From Amanita rubescens (Eukaryota; Basidiomycota; Agaricomycetes; Agaricales; Amanitaceae), in the NCBI GenBank assembly GCA_015039365.1, contig WION01000133.1, forward strand, positions 1-64,000: DNA of 64,000 nt, written 5' to 3'. The translations under genes and the position numbers were made by a program. Positions 43,810 through 53,640 of the stretch are shown here, one piece after another. Position 1 is the stretch's first letter, and each line of letters opens with the position of its first letter. The notes beneath the pieces are model-generated. The model did not search any database. It was not told the origin of the DNA and saw nothing but the letters and a program-made list of their open reading frames with translations.

Positions 43810-46800
43810 ATGTCCAATCTAGTTAATGATGAAGAGATTCTTGGTATGTTTTTTTTGCAACCTATTTCAAATTCTGCAATGACTTTTATTATGGCTGAAA
43901 TCTCCACAATAGGGAAGTTCAAGAAGTGGTTGAATGCACCTGACCCATCAACCAACCATAATATTGCAAGGAAAAAACACCATAAAAACACTGGCCAGTG
44001 GATTCTTGAAGATGAAAGATATGTCATTTGGAAACAGCAGCCCAATTCTCTCATGTGGATTAATGGCATTTGTTAGTATTACATATATTCATTGAACATT
44101 GAACATAATAAGTGATTTGAAATTGTTGGTAGCTGGTTGTGGAAAAACTCTTATTTGGTGGGCATTCTTGCTGTTACTTAGAATCCTTAGTCATTTGATG
44201 TAAGAGCAGTTCAACCATCATAGAGGATATCAAGGCCACTCTCCAGATGGGCCCTGAAACTGGTCTGGTCTTCTTCTATTTTGATATCAATGACAAGGCA
44301 AAACAGAGTTCCAGAAGCCTTCTCTCCTCCCTAGTGTTAGGCCTAACTGCAAAATCCAAAAACTACCTCCCCTTGCAGATGCTTTATGAAAAGCATTGTA
44401 AGCTATACAGTCCAACAGAGGGTGAACTTCTTGATCTGCTTATGGAACTTCTGGGAGGCTTCAAGCAAGCCTACATTGTTCTTGATGCTCTAGATGAATG
44501 TGATGAATACCACCATTTGTTTGAAGTGATCAACACCATTCACAATGGGCAGATGTCACATTTTCACTTCTTGGTGGCCAGCAGAAGGGAACAAGATATT
44601 GCTGTGACTATGCAAGAATGTATTACAGCAGAAATTCAACTTTCTGCAATGTTGGTTAGCAGTGACATCATATCATATATCCAATCAGCTGTTGCAGAGC
44701 ATAGACTCAGGAGATGGGGCTCTACAGTTCAAGAATATATCAAGGAGAAATTGATTCATGGTTCAAATGGAATGTATGTATTCAACCATGCCATTATTGT
44801 GAGACCTACTGAAATGCTGAGCAGGTTTCGTTGGGTTGCTTGTCAAATTGAAGAGCTGAAGAAATGCCCAAACCAAAAGGTACTTTTAGGGACTTTAGAA
44901 TCTCTTCCAAAAGATTTGGAAGCCACCTATGATCAAATACTCCAAAGAATTGACAGAAGCATGATGTCATGTGCAAAGGTTCTCTTACACTGGTTAATTT
45001 TGGGAATGAGACCCATGAAATTGGAGGAGTTGGCCATTGTTGCAAGATTTAATCCTTCTGAAGGAGGAAAATATGACTTGGATTTGGTATTGGCTCATCC
45101 TGATGATGTAATATATGTGTGCTCAAGCCTAGTGACAAAGGCCAATGATGGAACTGTTGAATTAGCTCATGCATCTGTAAAAGAATATTTCCTTGCCAAA
45201 CCAAGAGTTTGGAGGGAAGAGATAATTACATTATCTGGTGTTGAGATTGGCCACAACATGATTGCCCATAGCTGCTTAACATACCTTCTGCAAGATGGAT
45301 GGCATGACTCAAGTTGGAAATCAGAGACATTTCCACTTCTTTTATACTCAGCTCAATTTTGGCCTGACCACTACAGGCTTAGCAACAAAGATTCAACTTT
45401 AAAGAGTCTTGTCATTGAATTCTTCTGCAATGGGATCTTTATGGCCTGGACACAAATAAATCATTCCACAAGATCACTTGTTCGGAAATATGGGAAATGT
45501 CTACCAATCCATTGTGCAGCAATTTTTGGATTATGTGATGTTATGCAGAATTTGACAGTAGATAATATGCCATCAGTTGAATATAGCATAGCTGTGGAAG
45601 TTGCATCATTAAATGGGTATATTGCTATTGTGAGGTTTTTGTTAGACAAGGGTGCAGATGTCAATGTACAGCATGGAAGATATAGTAGCAATGCATTGCA
45701 GAGTGCATCATCCAATGGATATACTGACATTGTGAAGCTGCTTTTAGACAAGGGTGCAGATGTTAATGCACAGGGTGGATTCTTATATAGCAATGCATTG
45801 GAAGGTGCATCATTCAATGGATATACTGAGGTTGTCAAGCTGCTTTTGGACAATGGTGCAGATGTCAATGCAGAGGGTAGTAGAGGATCATTGCAGAGTG
45901 CATCATTGAATCAATATACTGAGATTGTCAACCTGCTTTTGGACAAGGGTGCAAATGTCAATGCACCATCCAATGGACATACTGAGATTGTCAAGCTGCT
46001 TTTGGACAAGGGTGCAGATGTCAATGCAGAGGGTAGTAGAGGATCATTGCAGAGTGCATCATTGAAAGGACATACTGAAATTGTCAAGCTGCTTTTGGAC
46101 AAGGGTGCAGATGTCAATGCACAGGGTAGAGGACCCAATGCATTGCAGAGTGCATCATCCAATGGACATACTGAGATTGTCAAGCTGCTTTTGGACAAAG
46201 GTGCAAATGTCAATGCACAGGGTAGAGGATATCCCAGTGCATTGCAGAGTGCATCATCCAATGGACATACTGAGATTGTCAAGCTGCTTTTGGACAAAGG
46301 TGCAGATGTCAATGCACAGGGTAGAGGATATCCCAATGCATTGCAGAGTGCATCATCCAATGGACATACTGAGATTATCAAGCTGCTTTTGGACAAGGGT
46401 GCAGATGTCAATGCACAGGATGAATCAGATGGCAATGCATTGGAGGGTGCTTCATCCCATGGGCATACTAAGATTGTCAAGCTGCTTTTGGACAAGGGTG
46501 CAGATGTCAATGCACAGGGTAGTAGAGGATCATTGCAGAGTGCATCATTCAATGGATATACTAAGATTGTCAAGCTGCTTTTGGACAAGGGTGCAGATGT
46601 CAATGCACAGGGTACAATGCTGGCTGCATCAGTTAATGGGCATACTGAGATTATCAAGCTTCTTTTGAGCAGAGGAGCAAATGTTGATGCACAGGGTGAA
46701 GAATATGGAAAAGCATGGCGGGCTGCATCATTTTATGGTCATACTGAGATTCTCAAGCTTTTTTTGGACAGAGTAAATGTCAATGCTCAGGTTGAAGAAT

Positions 46801-47315
46801 ATGAACATCTACTACAATTTGAATCACTGAGAGGCCACACAGAAATTGTCAACCTTCTCCTGGACAAGGGAATTGATCCCAATGCTCAGGGCAGAGATTC
46901 TGAAAAATATGGGAATGCATTGCAGGCTGCAGCAAATTGTGGGCATATAGAAATTGTCCACCTTCTCCTGGAGAGAGGAGCAGATGTAAATGTCCAAGGA
47001 GGATTCTATGGCAATGCATTGCAGGCTGCATCATTCAGCAGTGGTAACACTGAAATTGTCCAGCTTTGCTTGGATAATGGAGCAGATGTCAATGCTCAGG
47101 GTGGATGCTATGGTAGTGCTTTGCAAGCGGCAGCAGCAGCAGTATGTGATTGGAGAAAGAATGTGGACCTTCAAGTTGTTCACCTGCTATTAAACCATGG
47201 GGCAGATGTCAATTTAAAGGGTGGTAGATATGGCAGTGCATTGAATGCTGCTAGGCAAAATGGGTATGATCACATTGTTAAGATCTTGTTGGAATGGGGT
47301 GCAATTGATGAATAA
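43810..47315 (+). CDS. NACHT-ankyrin NLR-like protein
   Basis: Exons 43810-43843, 43913-44071, 44133-44157 and 44207-47315 sum to 1109 codons (1108 aa); the 5' end is the least certain, since intron 1 is a multiple of three and upstream exons may exist. A short N-terminal lead (KWLNAPDPSTNHN, then WINGI) runs into a NACHT domain: Walker A ISGCGKT is completed by splicing, Walker B is YIVLDALDECDE, then HFLVASRREQD and a winged-helix-like stretch (LILGMRPMKLEELAIV). The C-terminal half holds about 17-18 ankyrin repeats with the unit EIVKLLLDKGADVNAQG. Repeats 1-11 are nearly identical; later ones are diverse. Such proteins are STAND-class molecular switches, in fungi linked to non-self recognition. 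No N-terminal effector domain is visible. The ORF is intact despite extreme CpG loss around it. Confidence 0.85.
45598..47300 (+). repeat. Ankyrin repeat array, about 17-18 units
   Basis: Units of about 33 codons. Several neighbouring units (about 46080-46420) are almost identical in DNA; one unit near 45950 is shortened by an internal deletion. Homogeneous units at the start and diverse ones at the end indicate recent local expansion. Confidence 0.85.
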
Positions 47316-47743
47316 AAATGATAGCTTGTTATACATATCAAGGCCATTTCCGAGTCATTGTTTCAACAATATGCCATATGTTCTGTTTGGAATAGTCAAC
47401 AAATGTAATAAAGTAAATAAATGGATGTTTCTTGTACAGGTTCCTCTTATGTTGCATATACAATGAAGCTTGTGTTCCTTTAATAGTAATCATAACACTT
47501 CGGTAAGTATCATCGTCGTTACCAGCTAGTACATATATTCACAAATACAATGTTGGCCTTGTAAATCAAAAAAAAAACCGCCGGTGAAAAACTTGATTGA
47601 TAATAACGATAAAAAAAGAGAGGGATAGTAGCGTGGAGCAACGAAGCAACGCAAATACGCATTGAACCAGATGGTGGTGGGACCAGTACAAAATTCAATT
47701 GAACCTGAGAGGAAGCAGAAAGAAAGAAAAAAACAGTGTACAG
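47316..47743. other. Convergent intergenic region
   Basis: Space between the NACHT-ankyrin gene and the Dsn1 gene, which end toward each other. It contains A-rich runs near 47569-47577 and 47612-47618 and the edge of the CpG-poor island (about 47500). No gene seen. Confidence 0.5.
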
Positions 47744-50075
47744 CTACCTCGCAGGTGTCCTATCCCTCCTAATAGTCCTATCCGCGCGTCTCGGCGTTGT
47801 AGGAACCTTTTGTATCGGTCTCTCCCCAACGACTCCGATTCCAGTTTCCCCTGCCCGAGCAACTTCCCTCGCAGCTCTTCGCGCTGCGTCACCCACCATT
47901 GCAGGTGGACGCGTCCGGTCTACCAACGACAGCGCGCGCAGTAAATCTCGAGGGTCCATCCCCAAAGTGGGCGGTGGTGGCGGTGGCGGAATATGGCTCG
48001 CGGACGATGACGATGGTGTATCCTCTTCCTCTTCGTACCCGGAGATGGCGAACCCGGCTGGTGGTAACCGACGGGGGACGTATTTGGCGAGGAAACCACC
48101 CAAGCTTGATGGATCTGAGGAGGGCGCCGAGCCTGCGCCTGACGTTGATGATGATGACGATGACGACGACGATGTGGAAGGGGCGCCGAGCTGTATGTTG
48201 ACACGCGATGCTAGATTCTGATCTAGGATTTCAAACCATCGGTTTAGTAACTCTTCGGCGGTTTTGACCATAGCCCGTGCTGCGTGCGCACACGATAGGA
48301 GGTAGTCGAGTTTGAACTCGACGTGGTGCATCCGTCTCTCGATCTCCTCGTCTAGGGCTTGTCCAATCAAGTCGAGCTCGCCGTCGGGAAGGGTAGGCAT
48401 AGGAAGGGGAGTGCTGCTATTCCTTTTCAGCCGTTTCTGTGGTGGAGGTGACTTGCCCGAGGTTGATGGAGGCTTCGGTTGTACGGACGCTATGAGGGCC
48501 TTGGCGATTGAGATGCCGCGTTGCATGTCGGGTGGCAGGTCATGTATGTTGATGGCTTTAAATGGGTCATCCATACCCATATCGCGTTGCTTGCCCTTGG
48601 CTTTGGCAGAGGGTGTCGTTGGCTGGGAATCGGCAGCGGCAGAAGTTGGCGACGGCGTCATACGGGCCATCCGTTTTGCGAGGAATTCTTTTTGTCGTTT
48701 TATGTATGCGTCGTAGTGGTAGCTGACGCGCTTCCATGTTTCTTCCTCTTCCTGTGCCCTAGTGCAATGGTAAGGACAAATCCAAGAATGAAATGTATTC
48801 AACGCACCGTTTAATGTGTTCCGCATACCGTATCTCCAGCATCCGATTAGTCACGTTCTGTTCGTTTGGCTTCAACTGTTTCTGACCCTGATCTGGTGAT
48901 GGGTCATCGCCGCTGTACAAGCTAAGATCGACCTTCCGCTCCGCTAGCATGCGAATCACGTCCTCCTGTATGTTCTTCAACACTTCCTGCGCGCGCGCTG
49001 AAAGCGGAGGCAATTCAGGTTCTGGCGGACGGTTATCCTTGTCGCCTGAACTCTCTTTTCCATTATCAGATGCGGTCGAATTTGGTTTCGATTGAGATGT
49101 GGATTTGGCGGCGGCTCGCGATGCACACCATATTAGGAGTGTCCGCAGTCGTTCCGAGTCCGGCAGGTCAGCGTCGATGTGCTTATAAAAGCTCGTGGAC
49201 GATACTGAATTGTGTGGTTGCGCTACAATGAAAAGTCAGTATCGTATATAAAAACTGGCGAGGAAGATGAACGCACGTATGACACCAACCTCAAAGGAGG
49301 TGCTTATTCTCTTTCCTCTACCACTTATTGAACTCCTTCTCCGATGGTGGCCGTTGACCGCATTTGGTTCACGTTCGCGTTCTCGACCGCGATGGCTTGT
49401 CTCCGCGTGAGTGGCATCTCCATTTGTGGCCGCTATTGCGTTCATGGCGCCCTCCCGAAGTCGTTTATTGCGCTCGATCTGAGGTGACTCGTCAAAAGGT
49501 ATAGTCCGGACGGAGTCCTTGGAAATGATGCGGCTTCTACTTCTTGACCTTGCCCTCGGCTTGTCTTGTCCTGGATTGAATGTGATACTGGTCGACATAT
49601 TTGACGACGAATTGGGCAAGTGAACCCGAGAACTCCGTCGGAGATGATCCGCTTCTGCGTCCATGGCGCGTATGTCATCCTCTATCCGCTCATCCTCTTC
49701 GGTAATAGGTTCGAAGCCAGTTCCGTGCCGCGCTGTCGGTCGACCATTCGCTGGTGGCAGTGAGCCGGAACGCTGTGGTGGAGGACGTGGCTGTTCCGCT
49801 GGAGCGGGCCGTGTTGCGGATGACTTGGACGAAGTGGCTGGCATAGGCGGCTGTGACTCGGCACGAACTTTCTTGGAGGGTGGTGCCCGGAGATCAGATG
49901 AAGCATTCCGCTTCAATGGTAGGCTTGAGGATGGTTGCAGCGCTGTGGATCCTTCGCGACTATTGGATTCCGCCTGTGAGACAGAGGATTCACGGACGAT
50001 AAACAAGCCACTACGCGTAGGCTCCGCGTTTGCAAGCCCTGTTTTAGACAAAGAGGAATCAATTTCGCTGGACAT
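47744..50075 (-). CDS. dsn1: Kinetochore protein Dsn1/Mis13 (MIND complex)
   Basis: Exons 50075-49277, 49222-48808 and 48758-47744 sum to 743 codons (742 aa). The MIND (Mis12) complex links centromeric chromatin to the outer kinetochore. The family core is RGKRISTSFEVGVI, SVSSTSFYKHIDADLPDSER, LRTLLIWCASRAAA and a helical section around AQEVLKNIQEDVIRMLAERK, followed by long coiled-coil-prone sequence and the ending GMDPRDLLRALSLVDRT. The N-terminal third is Ser/Pro/Arg-rich, with SRSRSR runs, and probably phosphorylated. The start at 50075 is the first ATG in the main frame; an exon at about 50280-50180 (KRKAAPEMEDNPLLNASKRT) may belong to the same gene, but I cannot join it in frame. It is divergent from the DHHC gene, with a shared promoter of at most 0.45 kb. 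Confidence 0.75.
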
Positions 50076-50528
50076 ATCGTCTGACGGGAAGAAGACACGT
50101 ACGTTTGTTCTTGTGGGACGCGTTTTTTGCCTGTGACGTGAAGATGTCAGCATAAGCGAAATTCAACAGTCCCCCCTCACTCACATCCTTCTTCGTTCTC
50201 TTGGAAGCGTTGAGTAAAGGATTATCCTCCATCTCCGGAGCCGCTTTTCGTTTTGACTGCGCTTGTTCCTGTTTCTGCATACAAGTCGTACTGGCGTGGG
50301 ATGAGCAATGAATAGATGTCGTCAGAGAGGCCGAGAAAGATGAGAGATGAGAAGAGATGGTGAGCATAAAGGTGCGCGAGGCCTGTGTTTGTCGTTGTCG
50401 AGCGCAGCGGCGAGCGTACTTCCGTCGTCGTCGTCGGCGATGAGGAAAGCGTGTCGCAGATCGGAGATTGAAATCAGTTCCCACGAGAATGTTGTTCAAC
50501 AAAAACTGTCGCGCACGCGTCGCCCGCC

Positions 50529-51915
50529 ATGATCTGCGCACGGGCCGTCTTCCGTTGCTTTAGAGCCGTCGAGCGTGGCGTTGACCGCGTTACAGGCGCT
50601 GCTGGGCCTTATTTTGTCTTCTTCGCCGTCGTCCTCATATCCGTTGGCACCGTTTGCTTTTGTAAGTCGTCCTCATCTCCGCAGTCACGAAACTGACATG
50701 TGGTAGTCGATGTCATATCACCGTCTCTCCCTTGGCCATTGTTCAGCGTACCTATATGCTGTCTCATTGCCTTTAATCTCTTTATGCACTACTTTTGGGT
50801 TTGCATTACCCCGCCCGGATTCGCGGATGCCAGCGAGCAGAAACAGACCGGGTTGTTATGGGCACAGAGAAACGGCAGGCAAAAGAATATTGAAATATTG
50901 CCAGCTGAAGTGACCCAATGTAGAAAATGCTGTGGGGAGAAGCCCGAGGTGAGTTATTCCGCGTTTCCTGCCTTGCACTTCACCTGACGTTAAATCGGTG
51001 AGAGGACCCACCACTGCCGTATATGCAACCGCTGCGTTTTGAAATATGATCACCACTGTCCTGTATGTGTTTACCTATCCGAGTTCTCCATGTCTGACGC
51101 ACCTATAACCAGTGTACGTGTTTTGCTACGCAATCAAAGTCATACATCTTTACCCTGTGCTAGGGATAAACCAATGCGTGGGCTTATACAATGAACGACA
51201 TTTCATTCTTTTCATGTGAGTCAGTGCATAAGATCGTAACATCGATCCTCAAGACTGAGACATGCCCAAGGTTCTATTTTGTTGTATCGACAGCCACATA
51301 TTGTGTTCTGGGTTATCACCACCTTCTTACCGCTCTCGGGGTTTATATCGACGTGAGCATGTCGCGTTATCATCTGCACTTGGTCTTGACAACGAAGCGG
51401 CAGAATTGGCCCTATTTTTTGCCTCCAACAGCATTCGTACTCATATACATTCTAGCTGGAGTCCTTTGCATCGCAGTTGTTCTGATGCTTTCCTTCCACA
51501 TATGGGGAATTGCAAAAGGCGAAACGAGCGTCGAATCTCATGATTTCCCAATGTATAGCAAGAGAGCCAAATCAAGAGGCAACGTGTTCGTCAACTGCTA
51601 CGATTTGGGGTATATGGTTTCATCTGCATTCCTAGATCACGTTCACTTATCCCCGGCTCAGAAAACGACGGAATCTGGAACTATTCTTCAACGTTGGGCC
51701 TCATGGCGAGTAGTATGTATCTCCTTTAGATCACTCTCGTCGAGTAGCTGAACCCGTTCAATAGCTCGTACCTTACCCTAATATTCCCGTACCGGATATT
51801 CCCATATACCAATGGTCGTGCCTGGGCTAGACGCCCAGGTCTCACGAGACACCTTGGTGTTGAGAGGGCGGAGGAGTTTACAGATGAGGACGACGACGAC
51901 GCAAGCGGGCCATAA
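50529..51915 (+). CDS. DHHC-type palmitoyltransferase, with possible frame breaks
   Basis: Membrane S-acyltransferase that palmitoylates cysteines of proteins. Exons 50529-50661, 50707-50948 and 51003-51062 join in frame and encode two membrane helices (YFVFFAVVLISVGTVCFF, then VPICCLIAFNLFMHYFWV), the cysteine-rich start (CRKCCGEKPERTHHCRICN) and DHHCP. The following exon begins INQCVGLYNERHF but lacks the base that would complete the Trp codon after DHHCP, so the frame is broken at about 51166. Two more helices follow (FLPPTAFVLIYILAGVLCIA and on), then the typical GETSVESHDFPMYSKRAK and VNCYDLGKRRNLELFFNVGP. A last exon (LNPFNSSYLTLIFPYRIFPY, acidic tail to 51915) is protein-like, but its junction near 51713-51750 is also imperfect. 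Active-site Cys is present. Confidence 0.75.
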
Positions 51916-52356
51916 TGGGGATGACCAATCACCCCATTATTAACGAATTCTCACATCGAAATCCGTCAGCCTTTATATAATTGTAAGCACCCTTATCTCT
52001 CGTATTCTCGGGCGCTAGAAACTCCACACCATTTCCACGATGACAATACATGCCGGGGCCAGATGACGCTTACGAATCGCCTCGCGGCTTTTCGGGAAGT
52101 CTGAATGATAAAAAGCCGGCTTTTAAATTGTACAGCCCATCGGGCTGAACTACCCACCATCTGAACTTCCATTCTCCCAAATTACCCACTCTCCACCTAA
52201 TCGACGAAATTGCTCACCATCTATCGTTTTAGATTGTGCTTTACACGTAGATAGTTACACACGCACGAGCACATGCATGTAACCTACTTTATTTAGTTCA
52301 TCCCAGTCTCGACAACTGAACACATAGTGTAGATTATGCAGCGATACCTGTTAAGC
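51916..52356. other. Intergenic between DHHC gene and tRNA-Ile
   Basis: No gene seen. Probably the 3' flank of the palmitoyltransferase gene and the tRNA upstream region. Confidence 0.45.
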
Positions 52357-52430
52357 GGCCGACTAGCTCAGCTGGTTAGAGCGTCGTGCTAATAACGCGA
52401 AGGTCTTGGGTTCGATCCCCACGTTGGCCA
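52357..52430 (+). tRNA. tRNA-Ile (anticodon AAT)
   Basis: A 74-nt cloverleaf without intron. The acceptor stem GGCCGAC pairs with GTTGGCC, followed by discriminator A. The D arm is GCTC...GAGC, the anticodon stem TCGTG/CGCGA holds loop CTAATAA (anticodon AAT), and the T arm is TTGGG TTCGATC CCCAC with the B-box GGTTCGATCC. A run of T (52435-52442) follows as an RNA polymerase III terminator. Confidence 0.96.
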
Positions 52431-52434
52431 CGGA

Positions 52435-52447
52435 TATTTTTTTCTTT
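52435..52447 (+). terminator. Pol III T-run terminator of tRNA-Ile
   Basis: ATTTTTTTTC just after the tRNA end matches the oligo-T terminator expected for a pol III gene. Confidence 0.75.
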
Positions 52448-53640
52448 TTATATCCCGCCGCACCAATTGAGGACACTTGCATTTTCTCACCCTTTGCGCG
52501 GACGTCGCACCGGAACTAATAACCGTCATTATCGCTGTCAATTAACCCTTGCGGATCTCTCCAGGGGCGGGCTTAACCGTACCGGAACCGTTATATGTCA
52601 TGATCATGAGTATAAAAAAGTAAAAATGTTGATCAATACTATACAGTACTAAACTTTATTTTAAACCATAGAATACGTATATAACCAACGCGTTTTACGC
52701 AAAGATGCAACATTCTTCAAGAAGTACGCCCGCGCTCGGCACGTAGAACAAAGGGAAACAAAGGAATAAAAGGCAAATTAATCGAATGATTGCTTATATG
52801 CGATATGCACTTCATGTACGGGTAATAGGTACGGTATTAAAAGAGCGAGATGATATCAGACTAGTCACGTACAAGAGAGTGTGAGAGAGAGAGAAAGATT
52901 GGGATGAAAAAGTGAAAGCGACATATCACTGCCACGGTGGATCGGAATCGTTCCAAGAAAGGGAGTAGTAAAAAAAAAAAAGCCCACGAGATTTGGATAA
53001 GATGTTTCAGAGCGTAATATGATAGCGAGGGTGGACAAGCGGAAAAAGCGAGGGTAGAAATTAATGATATTTCCGAGAGAAAAAGAGGTCGAAACGCCCT
53101 GATCGTGTGTTCTCCGCCGTTCTGATTCCCAAATCCCGTCATTTTTGCATTAGCGACCATAAACGGTTAACCCAGAAACATAGACCCGAATCCGCATTAA
53201 GGAAACGCCGATGTGCTGTGTCGTGTGTGAAAAAACAGAAGGAATGCGGGGAGCGTCGTGGGAGGGAGGGAAAGAATTCGGTAAGAGAAGAAATGTACAC
53301 CAATAGAAACACCATTGAACATCGAAAGAAGAAAAAAAAAATACAACATGGGAACTTGACGGAACCCGGAACTGCCAACGATGCCGGCCATGAAGAAAGT
53401 GATGAATTTGAAACTGGATGCGATTGTGTGACGATTGGATTGGATTGGATGTGGTGGATAGGGTAGATGATGGATGGATGTGCGAATATGACGTGCTAGA
53501 ATCGATGAAATGCGATATGCGTGCCAAGAAGCAAAAACATGGAAAAAAAACATCGGCCTCGGACCATCGGGGCCATCAAGGAAGAACCGCGCCGGTTCCA
53601 ACAATCTCCATCATTCGATGGTAACTTCGGTATATCCTCT
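52448..53640. other. Intergenic: 3' flank of the DUF1752/DUF3295 gene
   Basis: No gene supported. The stretch is purine-rich on the plus strand (runs such as GAGAGAGAGAAAG near 52875), with A-runs near 52969-52980 and 53331-53341. It is likely a long 3' UTR and flank of the minus-strand regulator gene. Confidence 0.45.

Larger units (their letters stand above)
43622..47500. other. CpG-depleted island (~3.9 kb) containing the NACHT-ankyrin gene
   Basis: I count only about five CpG dinucleotides in this stretch (near 44829, 45482, 46719, 47128 and 47350), although flanking DNA on both sides is CpG-rich. TpG and CpA are abundant and GC content is visibly lower. The edges are sharp: CpG at 43620 and again in a cluster from about 47500. 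Introns and flanks are depleted as well as the coding part, so this is not a codon-choice effect alone. Confidence 0.85.

Noticed and set aside
45911..46657. 248-codon antisense frame over the ankyrin array
   Set aside because: Same cause: homogeneous repeats keep the antisense frame open; no start context or domain.
44247..47315. NACHT-ankyrin gene as a processed retrocopy
   Set aside because: It has at least two clear introns, one of them next to the Walker A motif, so it did not come from spliced RNA.
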